Shown here piece by piece: positions 51,525 to 61,030 of a DNA stretch of 64,000 nt. Below the pieces are notes generated by a model. That model saw only the letters and a program-made list of their open reading frames with translations, did not search any database and had not been told where the DNA came from. This DNA comes from Microvirga sp. KLBC 81. Lineage in GTDB: Bacteria; Pseudomonadota; Alphaproteobacteria; Rhizobiales; Beijerinckiaceae. Each line of letters starts with the position of its first letter. The first letter of the stretch is position 1. The stretch lies in NCBI RefSeq assembly GCF_003075415.1, contig NZ_QDAH01000032.1, forward strand, positions 1 to 64,000, written 5' to 3'. The position numbers and the translations under genes are program-made.

Positions 51525-53198
51525 CTAGGATAAGGTTTCGTACTGTCGATCCTCGGCAGGCTGATGGCTAGGGTTTGCAACGAACTCAGCCGCACGATGC
51601 CCAAGCATCAATGCTGCCGCATTGGTGTTTGCGGACGGGATGAACGGTATAGCGGAGCAGTCGATCACGCGCAGGGCATCGACACCGCGGACGCGCATCC
51701 GGCTGTCGAGCACGGCCATCAGGTCGTCATCAGGCCCCATTCGGGCAGTACCGGAAGGGTGGTAATTGGTTTTGACGGTCTTCCCGCAGTACTGAATGAG
51801 GGCTTCATCGCTTTCGACATCGGCTCCCGGCAGCAGCTCCTGCGCAATCTTCGGCCCGATCGGTTTTGTCGCCAGCAGTTTCCGGGCATGCCGAAGCGAG
51901 GCCAGCGTCAGGCGCAGATCGTCAGGATGGCCGAAGAAATTCGCATCGACGACGGGCTTATCCGCAGGATTTGAAGAGCGTAGCCGGACGCTTCCTCGCG
52001 CTTTGGGCCGCAGCAGGCATGAGGTCAGCGTAACGCCATAGGTCGGCTTGGCGCTCGATACGTCGCGGTCGAGATAAACGATGGGCGCGCAATACAGTTG
52101 AATGGTCGGCCGCTCTTCCCCATCCGGATCATAGAACAGGCAGGATTCGATCCCGGTCGTCGTGACCGGCCCGGTGCCGAACAAAATATACTGCAGGCCG
52201 TTGCGCACCATGCGCCAGCCTTTGTCCTGACCGAAATATCCGCTCGGCCGATTGGTGGACGCAATCAGCGGCACCTCATGGTGATCCTGCAGGTTGGCCC
52301 CTACCCCGGGCAGGTCGGCAACCACTCGGACACCATGCTCTCTGAGATGTTCGGCCGGACCGAGGCCTGACAACATGAGCAGCTTCGCCGTATTGTATGT
52401 TCCTGCCGCAACCAGCACTTCGCGGTCAGCATAGGCGCGCACCATATTGCCGTTGAGGCTGTATTCCACGCCGGTGGCGCGGCCTGCCTCGATCAGGATT
52501 CTCGTTACCAGGGCATCGGTCACAACGGTCAGGCGCGGATCGGCCATGACCTGAGACAGGAACGCCGATACGGCATCGCAGCGCACCATCCGCCCGTTGG
52601 CCCCACGGCCCATCGTATGCTGCATCACGCCGACGCCGGCTTGGCGTTCACCGTTGAAATCCGGGTTATAGGGGTGGCCCAGCCCTTGTGCCGCGAGGAT
52701 GTAATCCTCGGTCATGTCGCACAGGCTGCCTGGATCGGAGACCAACAGGTCTCCGTCTATGCCATGATAGGCATTGTTGAATCTGGTATTCCGCTCCAGT
52801 GCTTTGAAGTGAGGCAGCACATCGGCGTATGACCAGCCGGAACCCTCCCCGAGATAGGCTTCCCAGCCGTCATAATCTTCGCGCTGACCGCGCATATAGA
52901 CCATCGCGTTCACGGCACTGCCACCGCCAAGAACCTTGGCCTGAGGCACGATAGGCGCCCGTCCGCCGAGACGTTGCTGCGGCATGGTCTGATGCATCTC
53001 GAGGAAGTCATCCCGGGCGAGATATTTCATGTAGCCCGCCGGCATGCGCATGATGGAGGCCGTCCTCGCCGGTCCTCGCTCGATGAGAAGCACGCGACAG
53101 CCGAAGTCGCGAACGAGCCGCGTGGCCGCCACGCATCCGGAGGAGCCCCCGCCCGCGATGATGAAATCGTAACTCGGTGTTGGACCTGAAGCCACCAT
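51525..53198 (-). CDS. GMC-family FAD-dependent oxidoreductase
   Basis: This 557-aa flavoprotein has the FAD motif DFIIAGGGSSGCVAATRL (11-28), LLIERGP, and the GMC signatures QAKVLGGGSAVNAMVYMRG and AAGTYNTAKLLMLSGLGP. The active-site segments are NYHPSGTARMG and IPSANTNAAALMLGHRAAE. It oxidises an alcohol, as choline, polyol or sugar dehydrogenases do; a choline role has no support here because no betaine genes adjoin. Its neighbours on both sides are polyol genes, so a polyol or sugar alcohol is likely (inference). ATG 53198. It is divergent from the second xylulokinase gene across 206 bp. Confidence 0.85.
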   Translation of the reverse strand: MVASGPTPSYDFIIAGGGSSGCVAATRLVRDFGCRVLLIERGPARTASIMRMPAGYMKYLARDDFLEMHQTMPQQRLGGRAPIVPQAKVLGGGSAVNAMVYMRGQREDYDGWEAYLGEGSGWSYADVLPHFKALERNTRFNNAYHGIDGDLLVSDPGSLCDMTEDYILAAQGLGHPYNPDFNGERQAGVGVMQHTMGRGANGRMVRCDAVSAFLSQVMADPRLTVVTDALVTRILIEAGRATGVEYSLNGNMVRAYADREVLVAAGTYNTAKLLMLSGLGPAEHLREHGVRVVADLPGVGANLQDHHEVPLIASTNRPSGYFGQDKGWRMVRNGLQYILFGTGPVTTTGIESCLFYDPDGEERPTIQLYCAPIVYLDRDVSSAKPTYGVTLTSCLLRPKARGSVRLRSSNPADKPVVDANFFGHPDDLRLTLASLRHARKLLATKPIGPKIAQELLPGADVESDEALIQYCGKTVKTNYHPSGTARMGPDDDLMAVLDSRMRVRGVDALRVIDCSAIPFIPSANTNAAALMLGHRAAEFVANPSHQPAEDRQYETLS

Positions 53199-53404
53199 GA
53201 GGTTCCGACCTGCCTTCTTCCTCAACGAAGGATTTGATCGAAAGCCTACGATGCCGATCTGTTGCCGACTACAGCCATAACTGCACCTGATCTGTACTTT
53301 TTTGATCGCAATGCGAAATTAAAGTATGGGTCAAAGACAAGCCGGGTCAGCATCATTGACTCTCCACTCAGACTTCTCAGGCGGGCCTCTCATGGAGCGC
53401 AGGC

Positions 53405-54889
53405 GTGTCTCATTATCTCGGCATCGATATCGGCACTTCGGCGGTCAAGGCGATCGTCGTCGATGAGCGTCAGCTTGCCATAGGCGAGACGGAAATCCCT
53501 CTGGCGATCTCCCGCGCACGCGATCTCTGGTCCGAGCAGGATCCTGAAGTATGGTGGCAAGCGGTCCAAGCCGCCATCACGCGATTACGCAGCCTGGCAC
53601 CGGAAGCCTTCACCGACGTCAAAGGGATTGGCCTCTCGGGACAGATGCATGGCGCTGTCCTGCTCGATGAGAACGATCAGCCCCTGCGCCCGGCCATTCT
53701 CTGGAACGATGGCCGCTCGTTCCAGGAGGCGGAGGAGCTTGAAAGAAAGCACCCTGGCCTCTCGCGAGTCATGGGCGTGCTCCCGATGCCCGGCCTCACG
53801 GCCCCGAAGCTCCTCTGGCTTCAGCGGCATGAGCCGGAGACATTTCGGGCCGCCCGAAAGGTTCTTCTGCCGAAGGACTACATCCGGCTGAAACTGACGG
53901 GCCGCCTCGCAACCGACATGTCGGATGCAGCGGGCACCTGGTGGCTGAATGAGGCCGCGCGATCGTGGTCCGACGAGGCACTCGCGGCAACAGGGCTGGA
54001 TCGCTCCTATATGCCCGCATTGCTCGAGGGATCGGACCCGTCCGGCAGCTTGCGTCCGGAACTGGCGCGGCAATGGGGCTTGAGCGGCGAGATCGTCGTT
54101 GCCGGTGGTGCGGGCGATGTGGCAGCGGGCGCGGTCGGGCTGGGAGCGGTTGAGGACGGAGCGGCTTTCATCTCACTCGGGACATCGGGCCAACTCTTCG
54201 TCACCACGAGGGCATTCAGCCCCGCGCCCGAGGCCCTGGTGCATTCCTTCTGCCATGGTCTTCCTGATCGCTGGTTCCAGATGGCGGCGATGCTCAACGG
54301 AGCAAGCTGCCTCGCTTGGGTGGCGGAGCTGCTCAAGACGGATATCGCTGACCTTCTGCGGCAGACTGAAGACATCTCCCGCAAGCCCTCCTCCCTGCTC
54401 TTCCTGCCCTATCTCGCAGGAGAACGCACGCCCCACAACGACGCTTATGCGCGCGGCGTCTTCTTCGGACTTTCCCCCGAAACGCAACGGACGGATCTGG
54501 TGCAGGCCGTTCTGGAAGGTGTCGCTTTCAGTTTCGCCGATGCCAAGGCATGCCTTGAGCACGCAGGCACGCAACTCTCTTACGCGGGCCTGATCGGCGG
54601 CGGATCTCGCAGTGCCTTCTGGGCGCGCATTCTCGCCAACGTCCTGAACATCCGGCTTGTCCGCTATGAAGGGGGCGATAAAGGGCCCGCTTTCGGCGCC
54701 GCGCGGCTGGCGCGGCTGGCAGCGACCGGGGAGCCTCCGGAGGCTGTCTGCTCAGCGCCTGCAGTGCTTGAGACGATCGAGCCGGAATCTCACCTTGCGG
54801 AACTCTATAGCCCACGCATCGAGAACTTCCGTCGCCTCTATCGTGCTCTCAAGCCGGAGTTCAAGCACGCCCTGTCAGGTGGCGATTGA
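53405..54889 (+). CDS. Second xylulokinase-like FGGY kinase
   Basis: This 494-aa kinase has LGIDIGTSAVKAIVVD, GLSGQMHGAVLLDEN (76-90), GGAGDVAAG with catalytic Asp238, LGTSGQLFVTT and PYLAGERTPHND. It is aligned along its whole length with the first xylulokinase at 40711-42180, but clearly diverged. The start is GTG 53405 with GGAG upstream. It is followed by an RbsACB-type transporter operon and may phosphorylate D-xylulose or a related ketose released by the enzymes there. Whether it is truly specific for xylulose cannot be read from the sequence. Confidence 0.83.
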   Translation: MSHYLGIDIGTSAVKAIVVDERQLAIGETEIPLAISRARDLWSEQDPEVWWQAVQAAITRLRSLAPEAFTDVKGIGLSGQMHGAVLLDENDQPLRPAILWNDGRSFQEAEELERKHPGLSRVMGVLPMPGLTAPKLLWLQRHEPETFRAARKVLLPKDYIRLKLTGRLATDMSDAAGTWWLNEAARSWSDEALAATGLDRSYMPALLEGSDPSGSLRPELARQWGLSGEIVVAGGAGDVAAGAVGLGAVEDGAAFISLGTSGQLFVTTRAFSPAPEALVHSFCHGLPDRWFQMAAMLNGASCLAWVAELLKTDIADLLRQTEDISRKPSSLLFLPYLAGERTPHNDAYARGVFFGLSPETQRTDLVQAVLEGVAFSFADAKACLEHAGTQLSYAGLIGGGSRSAFWARILANVLNIRLVRYEGGDKGPAFGAARLARLAATGEPPEAVCSAPAVLETIEPESHLAELYSPRIENFRRLYRALKPEFKHALSGGD

Positions 54890-54978
54890 AAGTTGATTTG
54901 AGCGGCCCTAGTCTTCTCTCATCCTGAACGAACAAACCGCCTCATCGTCAAGCCGGGGACGTCAGGGAGGAAAGAACC

Positions 54979-55149
54979 GTGGACCGGGGCTCTGTCGTCA
55001 CACCCCCACATTCCACCGCTGCCGCTCCTGGTGCAGCCAGGGACGGCGTGCTTCCTGCTGTCCATGAGCGGCCTTCCGGCAATCCTCTCCTTCCCGATAA
55101 GTCTCCCATCGCCCGCACTGGCGGGATACCGCCAAGGGAGGATCTATGA
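54979..55149 (+). CDS. Small proline-rich ORF translationally coupled to the RbsA-type gene
   Basis: This 56-codon frame begins at GTG 54979 after a strong Shine-Dalgarno sequence (GGAGGA, 7-nt spacing). It stays open without interruption until its TGA, which overlaps the ATG of the ATPase gene as ATGA. The peptide ([20 protein letters not shown] and onward) is rich in Pro, Ala and Arg, with no membrane segment. It may be a leader peptide that couples translation of the transporter gene to its own, or a small protein. The rest of 54890-54978 has no feature. I do not know a family for it. Confidence 0.5.
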   Translation: MDRGSVVTPPHSTAAAPGAARDGVLPAVHERPSGNPLLPDKSPIARTGGIPPREDL

Positions 55150-56675
55150 CAGGATCATCTCCGATCCTCGAAATGTCCGGGATCTCGAAAACCTTCCCCG
55201 GCGTGCGAGCCCTCTCCGATGTGTCGCTCACAATATATCCTGGTGAGATCCATGCCCTCATGGGCGAGAACGGGGCCGGCAAATCGACCCTGATGAAGAT
55301 TCTCTCAGGGGCCTATCATGCCGATAGCGGCGGAGAGATCCGCATCGACGGCAAGCCGGTGATCATCAACTCTCCCCTCGCCGCTCTCCATCACGGCATC
55401 TCGACCATCTATCAGGAACTCTCCCTCGCACCGAACCTGTCCGTCGCGGAAAACATGCTGCTGGGGCGTGAGCATCGCAGCGGCCCCATGATCGACCGCG
55501 GCTCGATGGAGAATGCCTGCCGCACCGTGCTCACCAAACTGGGGGTTACGTTCGGCCCCTCGACGAAGGTCAGCGCATTGTCGATGGCCGAGCGGCAGTT
55601 GGTTGAGATCGCCCGCGCGCTTATCGCCAATGCCCGCATCCTGATCATGGACGAGCCGACCACGTCCCTCTCGTCCCGAGAAACGGAAGCCCTGTTCGCG
55701 CTCGTGCGGCAGCTTCGAGCGGAAGGCATGGCCATCATCTATATCAGCCACCGCATGGCCGAGGTCTACGAGCTTGCCGACCGTGTCTCGGTGCTGCGGG
55801 ATGGAACCTATGTCGGCACGCTCGAACGGGACGAAATTTCGGCCGAGCGTTTGGTCCGGATGATGGTGGGCCGCGATCTGTCCTCCTTCTACAAGAAGGA
55901 CCATGACGCAAAAGGCAGCCGAGGCCCGGTGATCTTCTCCGTCCGCGATATGGGAGATGGTCAGCGCGTGCACGAGTGCTCCTTCGATCTTCACCTGGGA
56001 GAGACGCTCGGGATTGCAGGGCTTGTCGGGGCCGGGCGCACTGAGCTTGCCCGCCTCATTTACGGAGCCGACCGCCGGACGAGCGGCGAGATCACCCTTC
56101 AGGGAAAGCCCCTCTCCATCCGTCGCCCCGAGGATGCGATCGAGGCCGGCATCGTCTATCTGACCGAGGACAGGAAGCACCTTGGTCTCTTCCTCGATAT
56201 GACGGTGCGCGAGAACGTCAATCTGAACGTTCTGGAGCGGGATTCACGGGTCGGAAAGGTGCTGAACCTCAAAGCGGCCAAGGCGCGGGCAGCTGCTGCC
56301 ATCAAAGCGCTTGGGATCCGCGTTGCCGGAGATATCGTTCCCGTCGGCAGCCTCTCCGGCGGCAACCAGCAGAAGGTTCTGCTCTCGCGCCTGCTCGAAA
56401 CCAAGCCCCGGGTGCTCATTCTCGACGAGCCGACGCGCGGCGTCGATATCGGCGCGAAATCCGAGATCTACCGGCTGATCGACGAGCTGGTGCGGCGTGG
56501 CGTCGGCGTCATCGTCATATCGAGCGAACTTCCGGAAATCGTAGGTATCTGCGACCGCGTATTGGTGATGCGCGAAGGAAGGATCGCCGGTGAGGTCGGT
56601 GGGGTCGGCCATCCGCCGATCACGCAGGAAAACATCGTCGCCATCGCGACGGGGGTAAAGGAAGCCGCCGCATGA
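55146..56675 (+). CDS. Sugar ABC transporter ATPase, RbsA/MglA type (two domains)
   Basis: This 509-aa protein carries two ATPase halves, as usual for CUT2 transporters. The first has [24 protein letters not shown] and [11 protein letters not shown]. The second has the atypical [11 protein letters not shown]-loop, [14 protein letters not shown] and [23 protein letters not shown] is the RbsA-type start. ATG 55146 has AGGGAGGA upstream. It pairs with the permease encoded next (4-nt overlap) and with the binding protein at 57809. The substrate is a monosaccharide; which one is not visible. Confidence 0.92.
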   Translation: MTGSSPILEMSGISKTFPGVRALSDVSLTIYPGEIHALMGENGAGKSTLMKILSGAYHADSGGEIRIDGKPVIINSPLAALHHGISTIYQELSLAPNLSVAENMLLGREHRSGPMIDRGSMENACRTVLTKLGVTFGPSTKVSALSMAERQLVEIARALIANARILIMDEPTTSLSSRETEALFALVRQLRAEGMAIIYISHRMAEVYELADRVSVLRDGTYVGTLERDEISAERLVRMMVGRDLSSFYKKDHDAKGSRGPVIFSVRDMGDGQRVHECSFDLHLGETLGIAGLVGAGRTELARLIYGADRRTSGEITLQGKPLSIRRPEDAIEAGIVYLTEDRKHLGLFLDMTVRENVNLNVLERDSRVGKVLNLKAAKARAAAAIKALGIRVAGDIVPVGSLSGGNQQKVLLSRLLETKPRVLILDEPTRGVDIGAKSEIYRLIDELVRRGVGVIVISSELPEIVGICDRVLVMREGRIAGEVGGVGHPPITQENIVAIATGVKEAAA

Positions 56676-57703
56676 CATCTCCCAATGAGACCAGCGCATC
56701 TCTCCAGACTTCAGGAGCGGCTGGCGTCGATTCAGGCACGCAGAGCCTGCAGCGACGCCTTGCCTGGCGATCCACCCTGCAGGCCATCGGCATGCTGCCG
56801 GTGCTCATCATTCTCGGCATTGTCTTCGAGCTCATGTCGGGTCGTTTCCTGAGCCTCCAGAACCTCTCTATCGTGGCGCAGCAAGCCTCGATCAATACGG
56901 TGCTTGCGGCTGGCATGACCTTCGTCATTCTCACCGGCGGCATCGATTTGTCGGTCGGCTCGATCCTTGCCGCCGCCGCGATGGTTGCGATCCTGGGGTC
57001 GAAGATTCCTGACTGGGGCATGCTGGGAATCCCGGCCGCTCTGCTGATGGGTCTCGCCCTCGGGTTCATCAACGGAGCGCTCATCGCCTTTGCACGGCTC
57101 CCGCCCTTCATCGTGACGCTCGGCTCGTTGACGGCCGTGCGCGGTTTCGCGCGCCTGCTCGGCAACGACACCACGCAGTTCAACCCTGAACTTCCCTTCG
57201 CCTTCATCGGCAACGGCTATCTCTTCGGTATTCCCTGGCTGGTGGTGATCGCCATCGTGGTCGTGCTGGTGTCCTGGTTCATCTTACGCCGGACGGTGCT
57301 TGGCGTTCACATCTACGCGGTCGGTGGCAATCCGGACGCAGCGCGTTTGACCGGCATCAAGGTCTGGGCCGTGCTTCTCTTCGTCTATTGCGTCTCCGGC
57401 CTCACCAGCGGCTTGGGCGGCGTGATGTCGGCCGCACGCCTTTACGCAGCCAACGGCCTGCAGCTCGGGCAATCCTATGAGCTCGACGCCATCGCAGCCG
57501 TCATTCTCGGCGGCACGAGCTTCGTTGGCGGCATCGGGTCGATCTGGGGCACGCTCATCGGCGCGCTCATCATCGCGGTCCTGTCGAACGGCCTCATTCT
57601 CGTCGGCGTCTCCGACATCTGGCAGTTCATCATCAAGGGTCTCGTCATCATCGGCGCGGTGGCCCTCGACCGCTATCGCCTGAAAGGCTCCGCGCGCACG
57701 TAG
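56672..57703 (+). CDS. Sugar ABC transporter permease, RbsC type
   Basis: This 343-aa permease has a polar N-terminus (about 1-35) and eight to ten hydrophobic segments. Signature blocks are [59 protein letters not shown] and [22 protein letters not shown], all typical of RbsC. ATG 56672 overlaps the ATPase stop. After its stop a 19-bp sequence is tandemly repeated before the binding-protein gene. Confidence 0.92.
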   Translation: MTSPNETSASLQTSGAAGVDSGTQSLQRRLAWRSTLQAIGMLPVLIILGIVFELMSGRFLSLQNLSIVAQQASINTVLAAGMTFVILTGGIDLSVGSILAAAAMVAILGSKIPDWGMLGIPAALLMGLALGFINGALIAFARLPPFIVTLGSLTAVRGFARLLGNDTTQFNPELPFAFIGNGYLFGIPWLVVIAIVVVLVSWFILRRTVLGVHIYAVGGNPDAARLTGIKVWAVLLFVYCVSGLTSGLGGVMSAARLYAANGLQLGQSYELDAIAAVILGGTSFVGGIGSIWGTLIGALIIAVLSNGLILVGVSDIWQFIIKGLVIIGAVALDRYRLKGSART

Positions 57704-57707
57704 CAAG

Positions 57708-57745
57708 CATGTGCCGCAGGATTACCCATGTGCCGCAGGATTACC
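57708..57745. repeat. Perfect tandem duplication of 19 bp before the binding-protein gene
   Basis: CATGTGCCGCAGGATTACC occurs at 57708-57726 and again at 57727-57745 with no spacer. It is in the 105-bp gap between permease and binding-protein genes. It looks like a replication-slippage product and no function is apparent. Confidence 0.9.
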
Positions 57746-57808
57746 GCGTTCGGAGCTGGTCGGGCCGACGCGGCGCAACAAAGACCGAAACGACGTGGAG
57801 GAACACAC

Positions 57809-58747
57809 ATGAAACGCCTTCTTCTCGCGGCCGTTGCCGCCGCGGCCCTCAGTGCCGGCTCTGCTGAAGCCAAGGAGCTGAAATCCATCGGCATCTCGCT
57901 CGGCTCCATGGGCAACCCGTTCTTCGTCGCGCTTGCCCGTGGCGCTGAAGCAGAGGCGAAGAAGATCAACCCGAACGCCAAAGTGACGGCGGTCGGTTAT
58001 GATTACGATCTCAACAAGCAGTTCACTCAGATCGACAACTTCATCGCAGCCGGCGTCGACATGATCCTCCTCAATCCGGGCGATCCGAATGCGGTTGAAC
58101 CTGCGATCAAGAAGGCGCAGGCCGCCGGTATCATGGTCGTCGCGGTGGACACGGCGGCGAAGGGCGCTGACCTGACGGTGACCACGGACAATGTCCAAGC
58201 CGGACAGATCGCCTGCCAATACATCGTCGACAAGCTCCAGGGCAAAGGCAACGTCATCATCCAGAACGGCCCGCAGGTTTCGGCGGTCATCGACCGGGTG
58301 AAGGGCTGCAAGGAGGTGTTCGCGAAGAACAGCGGCATCAAGGTTCTCTCGGACGACCAGGACGCCAAGGGCTCCCGCGAAGGCGGCCTCCAGGTCATGC
58401 AGAGCCACCTCACCCGTTTCCCGGACATCAACGCGGTGTTCGCGATCAACGATCCTCAGGCCATCGGCACGAATTTGGCCGCGAAGCAGCTCAACCGCAG
58501 CAACATCATCATCACCTCGGTCGATGGCGCGCCGGATATCGAGGCCGCTTTGAAGGATCCTGGAAGCCCCATGATCCAGGCCTCATCGAGCCAGGACCCC
58601 TATGCCATGGCGCAATTGGCCGTCAAACTGGCCAACGATGCCATGAACGGCAAGAAGCCTGAGAACGCGGTGACGTTAATGCCCTCGAAACTGATCACGC
58701 GCGACAACGTCAATCAGTATCAGGGCTGGTCCGCACCCCGCTCCTGA
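57809..58747 (+). CDS. Sugar-binding periplasmic protein, RbsB type
   Basis: This 312-aa exported protein has a signal peptide ending in SAEA (residue 21). It has the type I fold with SIGISLGSMGNPFFVALARG, IDNFIAAGVDMILLNP and VVAVDTAAKG, the ribose/galactose-binding family pattern. MFAINDPQAIGT-like and VDGAPDIEAAL segments in the C-terminal lobe contact the sugar. ATG 57809 has GTGGAGGAA upstream. A GC-rich stem-loop follows the stop codon and probably adjusts expression of downstream kinase and isomerase genes. Ligand unknown. Confidence 0.9.
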   Translation: MKRLLLAAVAAAALSAGSAEAKELKSIGISLGSMGNPFFVALARGAEAEAKKINPNAKVTAVGYDYDLNKQFTQIDNFIAAGVDMILLNPGDPNAVEPAIKKAQAAGIMVVAVDTAAKGADLTVTTDNVQAGQIACQYIVDKLQGKGNVIIQNGPQVSAVIDRVKGCKEVFAKNSGIKVLSDDQDAKGSREGGLQVMQSHLTRFPDINAVFAINDPQAIGTNLAAKQLNRSNIIITSVDGAPDIEAALKDPGSPMIQASSSQDPYAMAQLAVKLANDAMNGKKPENAVTLMPSKLITRDNVNQYQGWSAPRS

Positions 58748-58766
58748 GCCTTGTGTACCTGATCGT

Positions 58767-58793
58767 GCGGCGTCGGGGCACCCGACGCCGCTT
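58767..58793 (+). terminator. Strong stem-loop between binding-protein and kinase genes
   Basis: GCGGCGTCGGG (58767-58777) and CCCGACGCCGC (58781-58791) form a perfect 11-bp stem followed by TTT. It starts 19 nt after the binding-protein stop and lies 18 nt before the kinase start, so it is inside the apparent operon and is probably a partial terminator or mRNA stabiliser. Confidence 0.6.
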
Positions 58794-58811
58794 TCATATG
58801 TGGAGCCGAGA

Positions 58812-59762
58812 ATGATCCTGGTCTGTGGCGAAGCCCTGATCGACCTGTTTATCGGAGTGCCCTCTCAGACCGGGCTCTCGGCGGAGGCCGTGGCGGGCGG
58901 ATCCCCCTTCAACGTTGCGATCGGCATCGGCCGCCTGGGCCGCCCCGCCGCCTTCCTGTCCACCCTGTCGGACGATGCATTCGGCGTTTTCCTCGCCAGC
59001 AAGCTTGCGGAGGCGGGCGTGAGCGCATCCTATCTGCAGCGCTGCCCGAACCCGACGACGCTCAGCGTCGTCGCGACCAGTGCCTCAGGACAGCCGCAAT
59101 ATTCCTTTTACGCCCCGGACAGTGCGGACCGCGCGCTCAGGCCGGAGGCCCTGCCTTCGCAACTGCCCTCCGGCATCAATGCCATTGCGGCTGCGTCCTA
59201 TGCGCTTGGCGTCGAGCCCATCGCCAGCGCCATTGAAACCCTCCTCCGCCGTGAGGCCGGATCGCGCGTGATCTCGCTCGACCCCAATGTCCGCCCTCGC
59301 GTGGTCGGTGACCTGCAGGCTTATCGAGAACGGTTCGAGCGGCTTCTTGCCCATGCCGACATCGTCAAGGCCAGCGATGAGGATATCGAACTGCTCTATC
59401 CGGGTCTGGACCTCGTCGCGGCTGCACGGGCCTGGCTTCAGCGCGGCCCGAAGCTCGTGATCGTGACGCGTGGAGCGGAGGGGCCGCTGGCGATTTTCGG
59501 CGGATCCGTCGTCGAGCGTGCGGCGCCTCGCGTGGATGTGGTCGACACCGTTGGCGCAGGAGATACCTTCCATGCCGGTCTGCTCTCCTGGCTCGACGCG
59601 AACGGCCTGCTGACATCGCAGGGCATTGCCGAATTAAGTGAGGCGCAAGTCACAGCGGCTCTCGACTTCGCGGCAGCGGCGGCGGCGATCGTCTGCACGC
59701 GGCGGGGCGCCAATCCGCCGGCATGGGAAGAAGTGACCCGCTTCATGGCGGAGAGCGCTTAA
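58812..59762 (+). CDS. PfkB-family sugar kinase, fructokinase-like
   Basis: This 316-aa kinase has ILVCGEALIDLF, AGGSPFNVAIGIGRLG (the PfkB sugar-binding start) and VDTVGAGDTFHAGLL with catalytic Asp251. This is the fructokinase/ketohexokinase-like branch. It is distinct from the ribokinase encoded at 61027. ATG 58812 has GGAG upstream; a GTG at 58800 overlaps that site. Encoded before an aldose-ketose isomerase of the AGE family, it may phosphorylate the ketose made by that enzyme, for instance fructose from mannose (inference). Confidence 0.86.
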   Translation: MILVCGEALIDLFIGVPSQTGLSAEAVAGGSPFNVAIGIGRLGRPAAFLSTLSDDAFGVFLASKLAEAGVSASYLQRCPNPTTLSVVATSASGQPQYSFYAPDSADRALRPEALPSQLPSGINAIAAASYALGVEPIASAIETLLRREAGSRVISLDPNVRPRVVGDLQAYRERFERLLAHADIVKASDEDIELLYPGLDLVAAARAWLQRGPKLVIVTRGAEGPLAIFGGSVVERAAPRVDVVDTVGAGDTFHAGLLSWLDANGLLTSQGIAELSEAQVTAALDFAAAAAAIVCTRRGANPPAWEEVTRFMAESA

Positions 59763-59779
59763 CAGAGGTGGATACTACC

Positions 59780-61030
59780 ATGCAGATGCCCTTCCCTCCT
59801 TTTCCCGCAACCGGCTCGAGCTGGCGCACTCGCCCTTTCCACCGGCAATGGCTCGGCGAACAGGCCAACAGCCTGTTCGATTTTTTCCAGCATCGCAGCA
59901 TCAATCCGGCAGGTGGATTCTTCGATCTCGACAGCCTGGGACGCGCCATCGATAGCGGCAATCCCGTTCGCCAGATCCACAACACCACCCGCATGGTGCA
60001 TTGCTTCTCCATCGGCGTCCTGCTCGGCCGTCCTGGATGCGAGACGATCGTTGATCACGGCATGACCTATCTTTGGAACCACCACCGGGATTTAGAGCAT
60101 GGGGGATATGTCTGGTCGCTGGATAGCGATGGGCCGAAGGACGATACGAAGCAGGCCTATGGACACGCCTTCGTTCTGCTCGCCGCCTCCAGTGCGAAGG
60201 TTGTCGGGCATCCGCTCGCCGATCAGCTTCTCTCGGACATCTCGCAGGTTCTCGAAGAACGCTTCTGGGAAGAGCAGCACGGCGCGGTCGCCGAGGAATT
60301 CGCACGTGACTGGTCGCCGCTCAGCTCCTATCGCGGCCAGAATTCCAACATGCACCTCACGGAAGCGTTGATGGCCGCTTTCGAGGCAACAGGCGAGAAA
60401 TCTTATCTCGACAAAGCCGAGCGCATCGCGAGCCTCATCATCGGACGTCATGCCGCATCCCTCGGCTACCGGGTGGCGGAACACTTCAACGCGGATTGGA
60501 CTCTGGACCGTGATTACCGCGGCTACGATGTGTTCCGTCCCTACGGCACGACGCCTGGGCATTGGCTCGAATGGGCACGGCTTCTGCTTCAGCTCTGGGT
60601 GCTCGGCGGCAAGCGCCATGACTGGATGCCGAACGCTGCCCGCGAATTATTCCGGCAATCCATCGAGCTCGGCTGGGATCGCGACAAGGGCGGCTTCTTC
60701 TACGCGCTCGATTGGGATGACCGGCCGCGCCTGCCGCAGAAACTCTGGTGGCCTTGCGCCGAAGCCATCGGCGCGGCGGCCTTTCTCATCGAGCATGGTC
60801 CCAGCGAGTTTCACGAGGCGTGGTATCGGCATCTGTGGGGTTTCGTTGATCGTCACCTGATCGATCATGAACGAGGCGGCTGGCATCCTGAGCTCTCCGA
60901 AGACCTGCAGCCGGCGAGCTCTTTGTTCACGGGAAAGCCGGATCTCTATCATGCCCTGCAGGCCTGCCTCATTCCACTCTTTCCCGCAACGGGAAGCCTG
61001 ACGCGGGTGATCTCGCAGGCGAACGGTTAA
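59780..61030 (+). CDS. AGE-family sugar isomerase (mannose isomerase/YihS-like)
   Basis: This 416-aa (alpha/alpha)6-barrel protein belongs to the N-acylglucosamine 2-epimerase superfamily. TTRMVHCFSIG, RGQNSNMHLTEALMAAFEATG and PGHWLEWARLLLQLW (His261) are typical, and His391 (DLYHALQACLIP) matches the second catalytic histidine of YihS-type aldose-ketose isomerases. It likely interconverts an aldose and a ketose such as mannose and fructose. ATG 59780 follows AGAGGTGG. It lies 17 nt after the kinase gene. Its TAA stop overlaps the ribokinase stop in a shared TTAA. Confidence 0.86.
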   Translation: MQMPFPPFPATGSSWRTRPFHRQWLGEQANSLFDFFQHRSINPAGGFFDLDSLGRAIDSGNPVRQIHNTTRMVHCFSIGVLLGRPGCETIVDHGMTYLWNHHRDLEHGGYVWSLDSDGPKDDTKQAYGHAFVLLAASSAKVVGHPLADQLLSDISQVLEERFWEEQHGAVAEEFARDWSPLSSYRGQNSNMHLTEALMAAFEATGEKSYLDKAERIASLIIGRHAASLGYRVAEHFNADWTLDRDYRGYDVFRPYGTTPGHWLEWARLLLQLWVLGGKRHDWMPNAARELFRQSIELGWDRDKGGFFYALDWDDRPRLPQKLWWPCAEAIGAAAFLIEHGPSEFHEAWYRHLWGFVDRHLIDHERGGWHPELSEDLQPASSLFTGKPDLYHALQACLIPLFPATGSLTRVISQANG

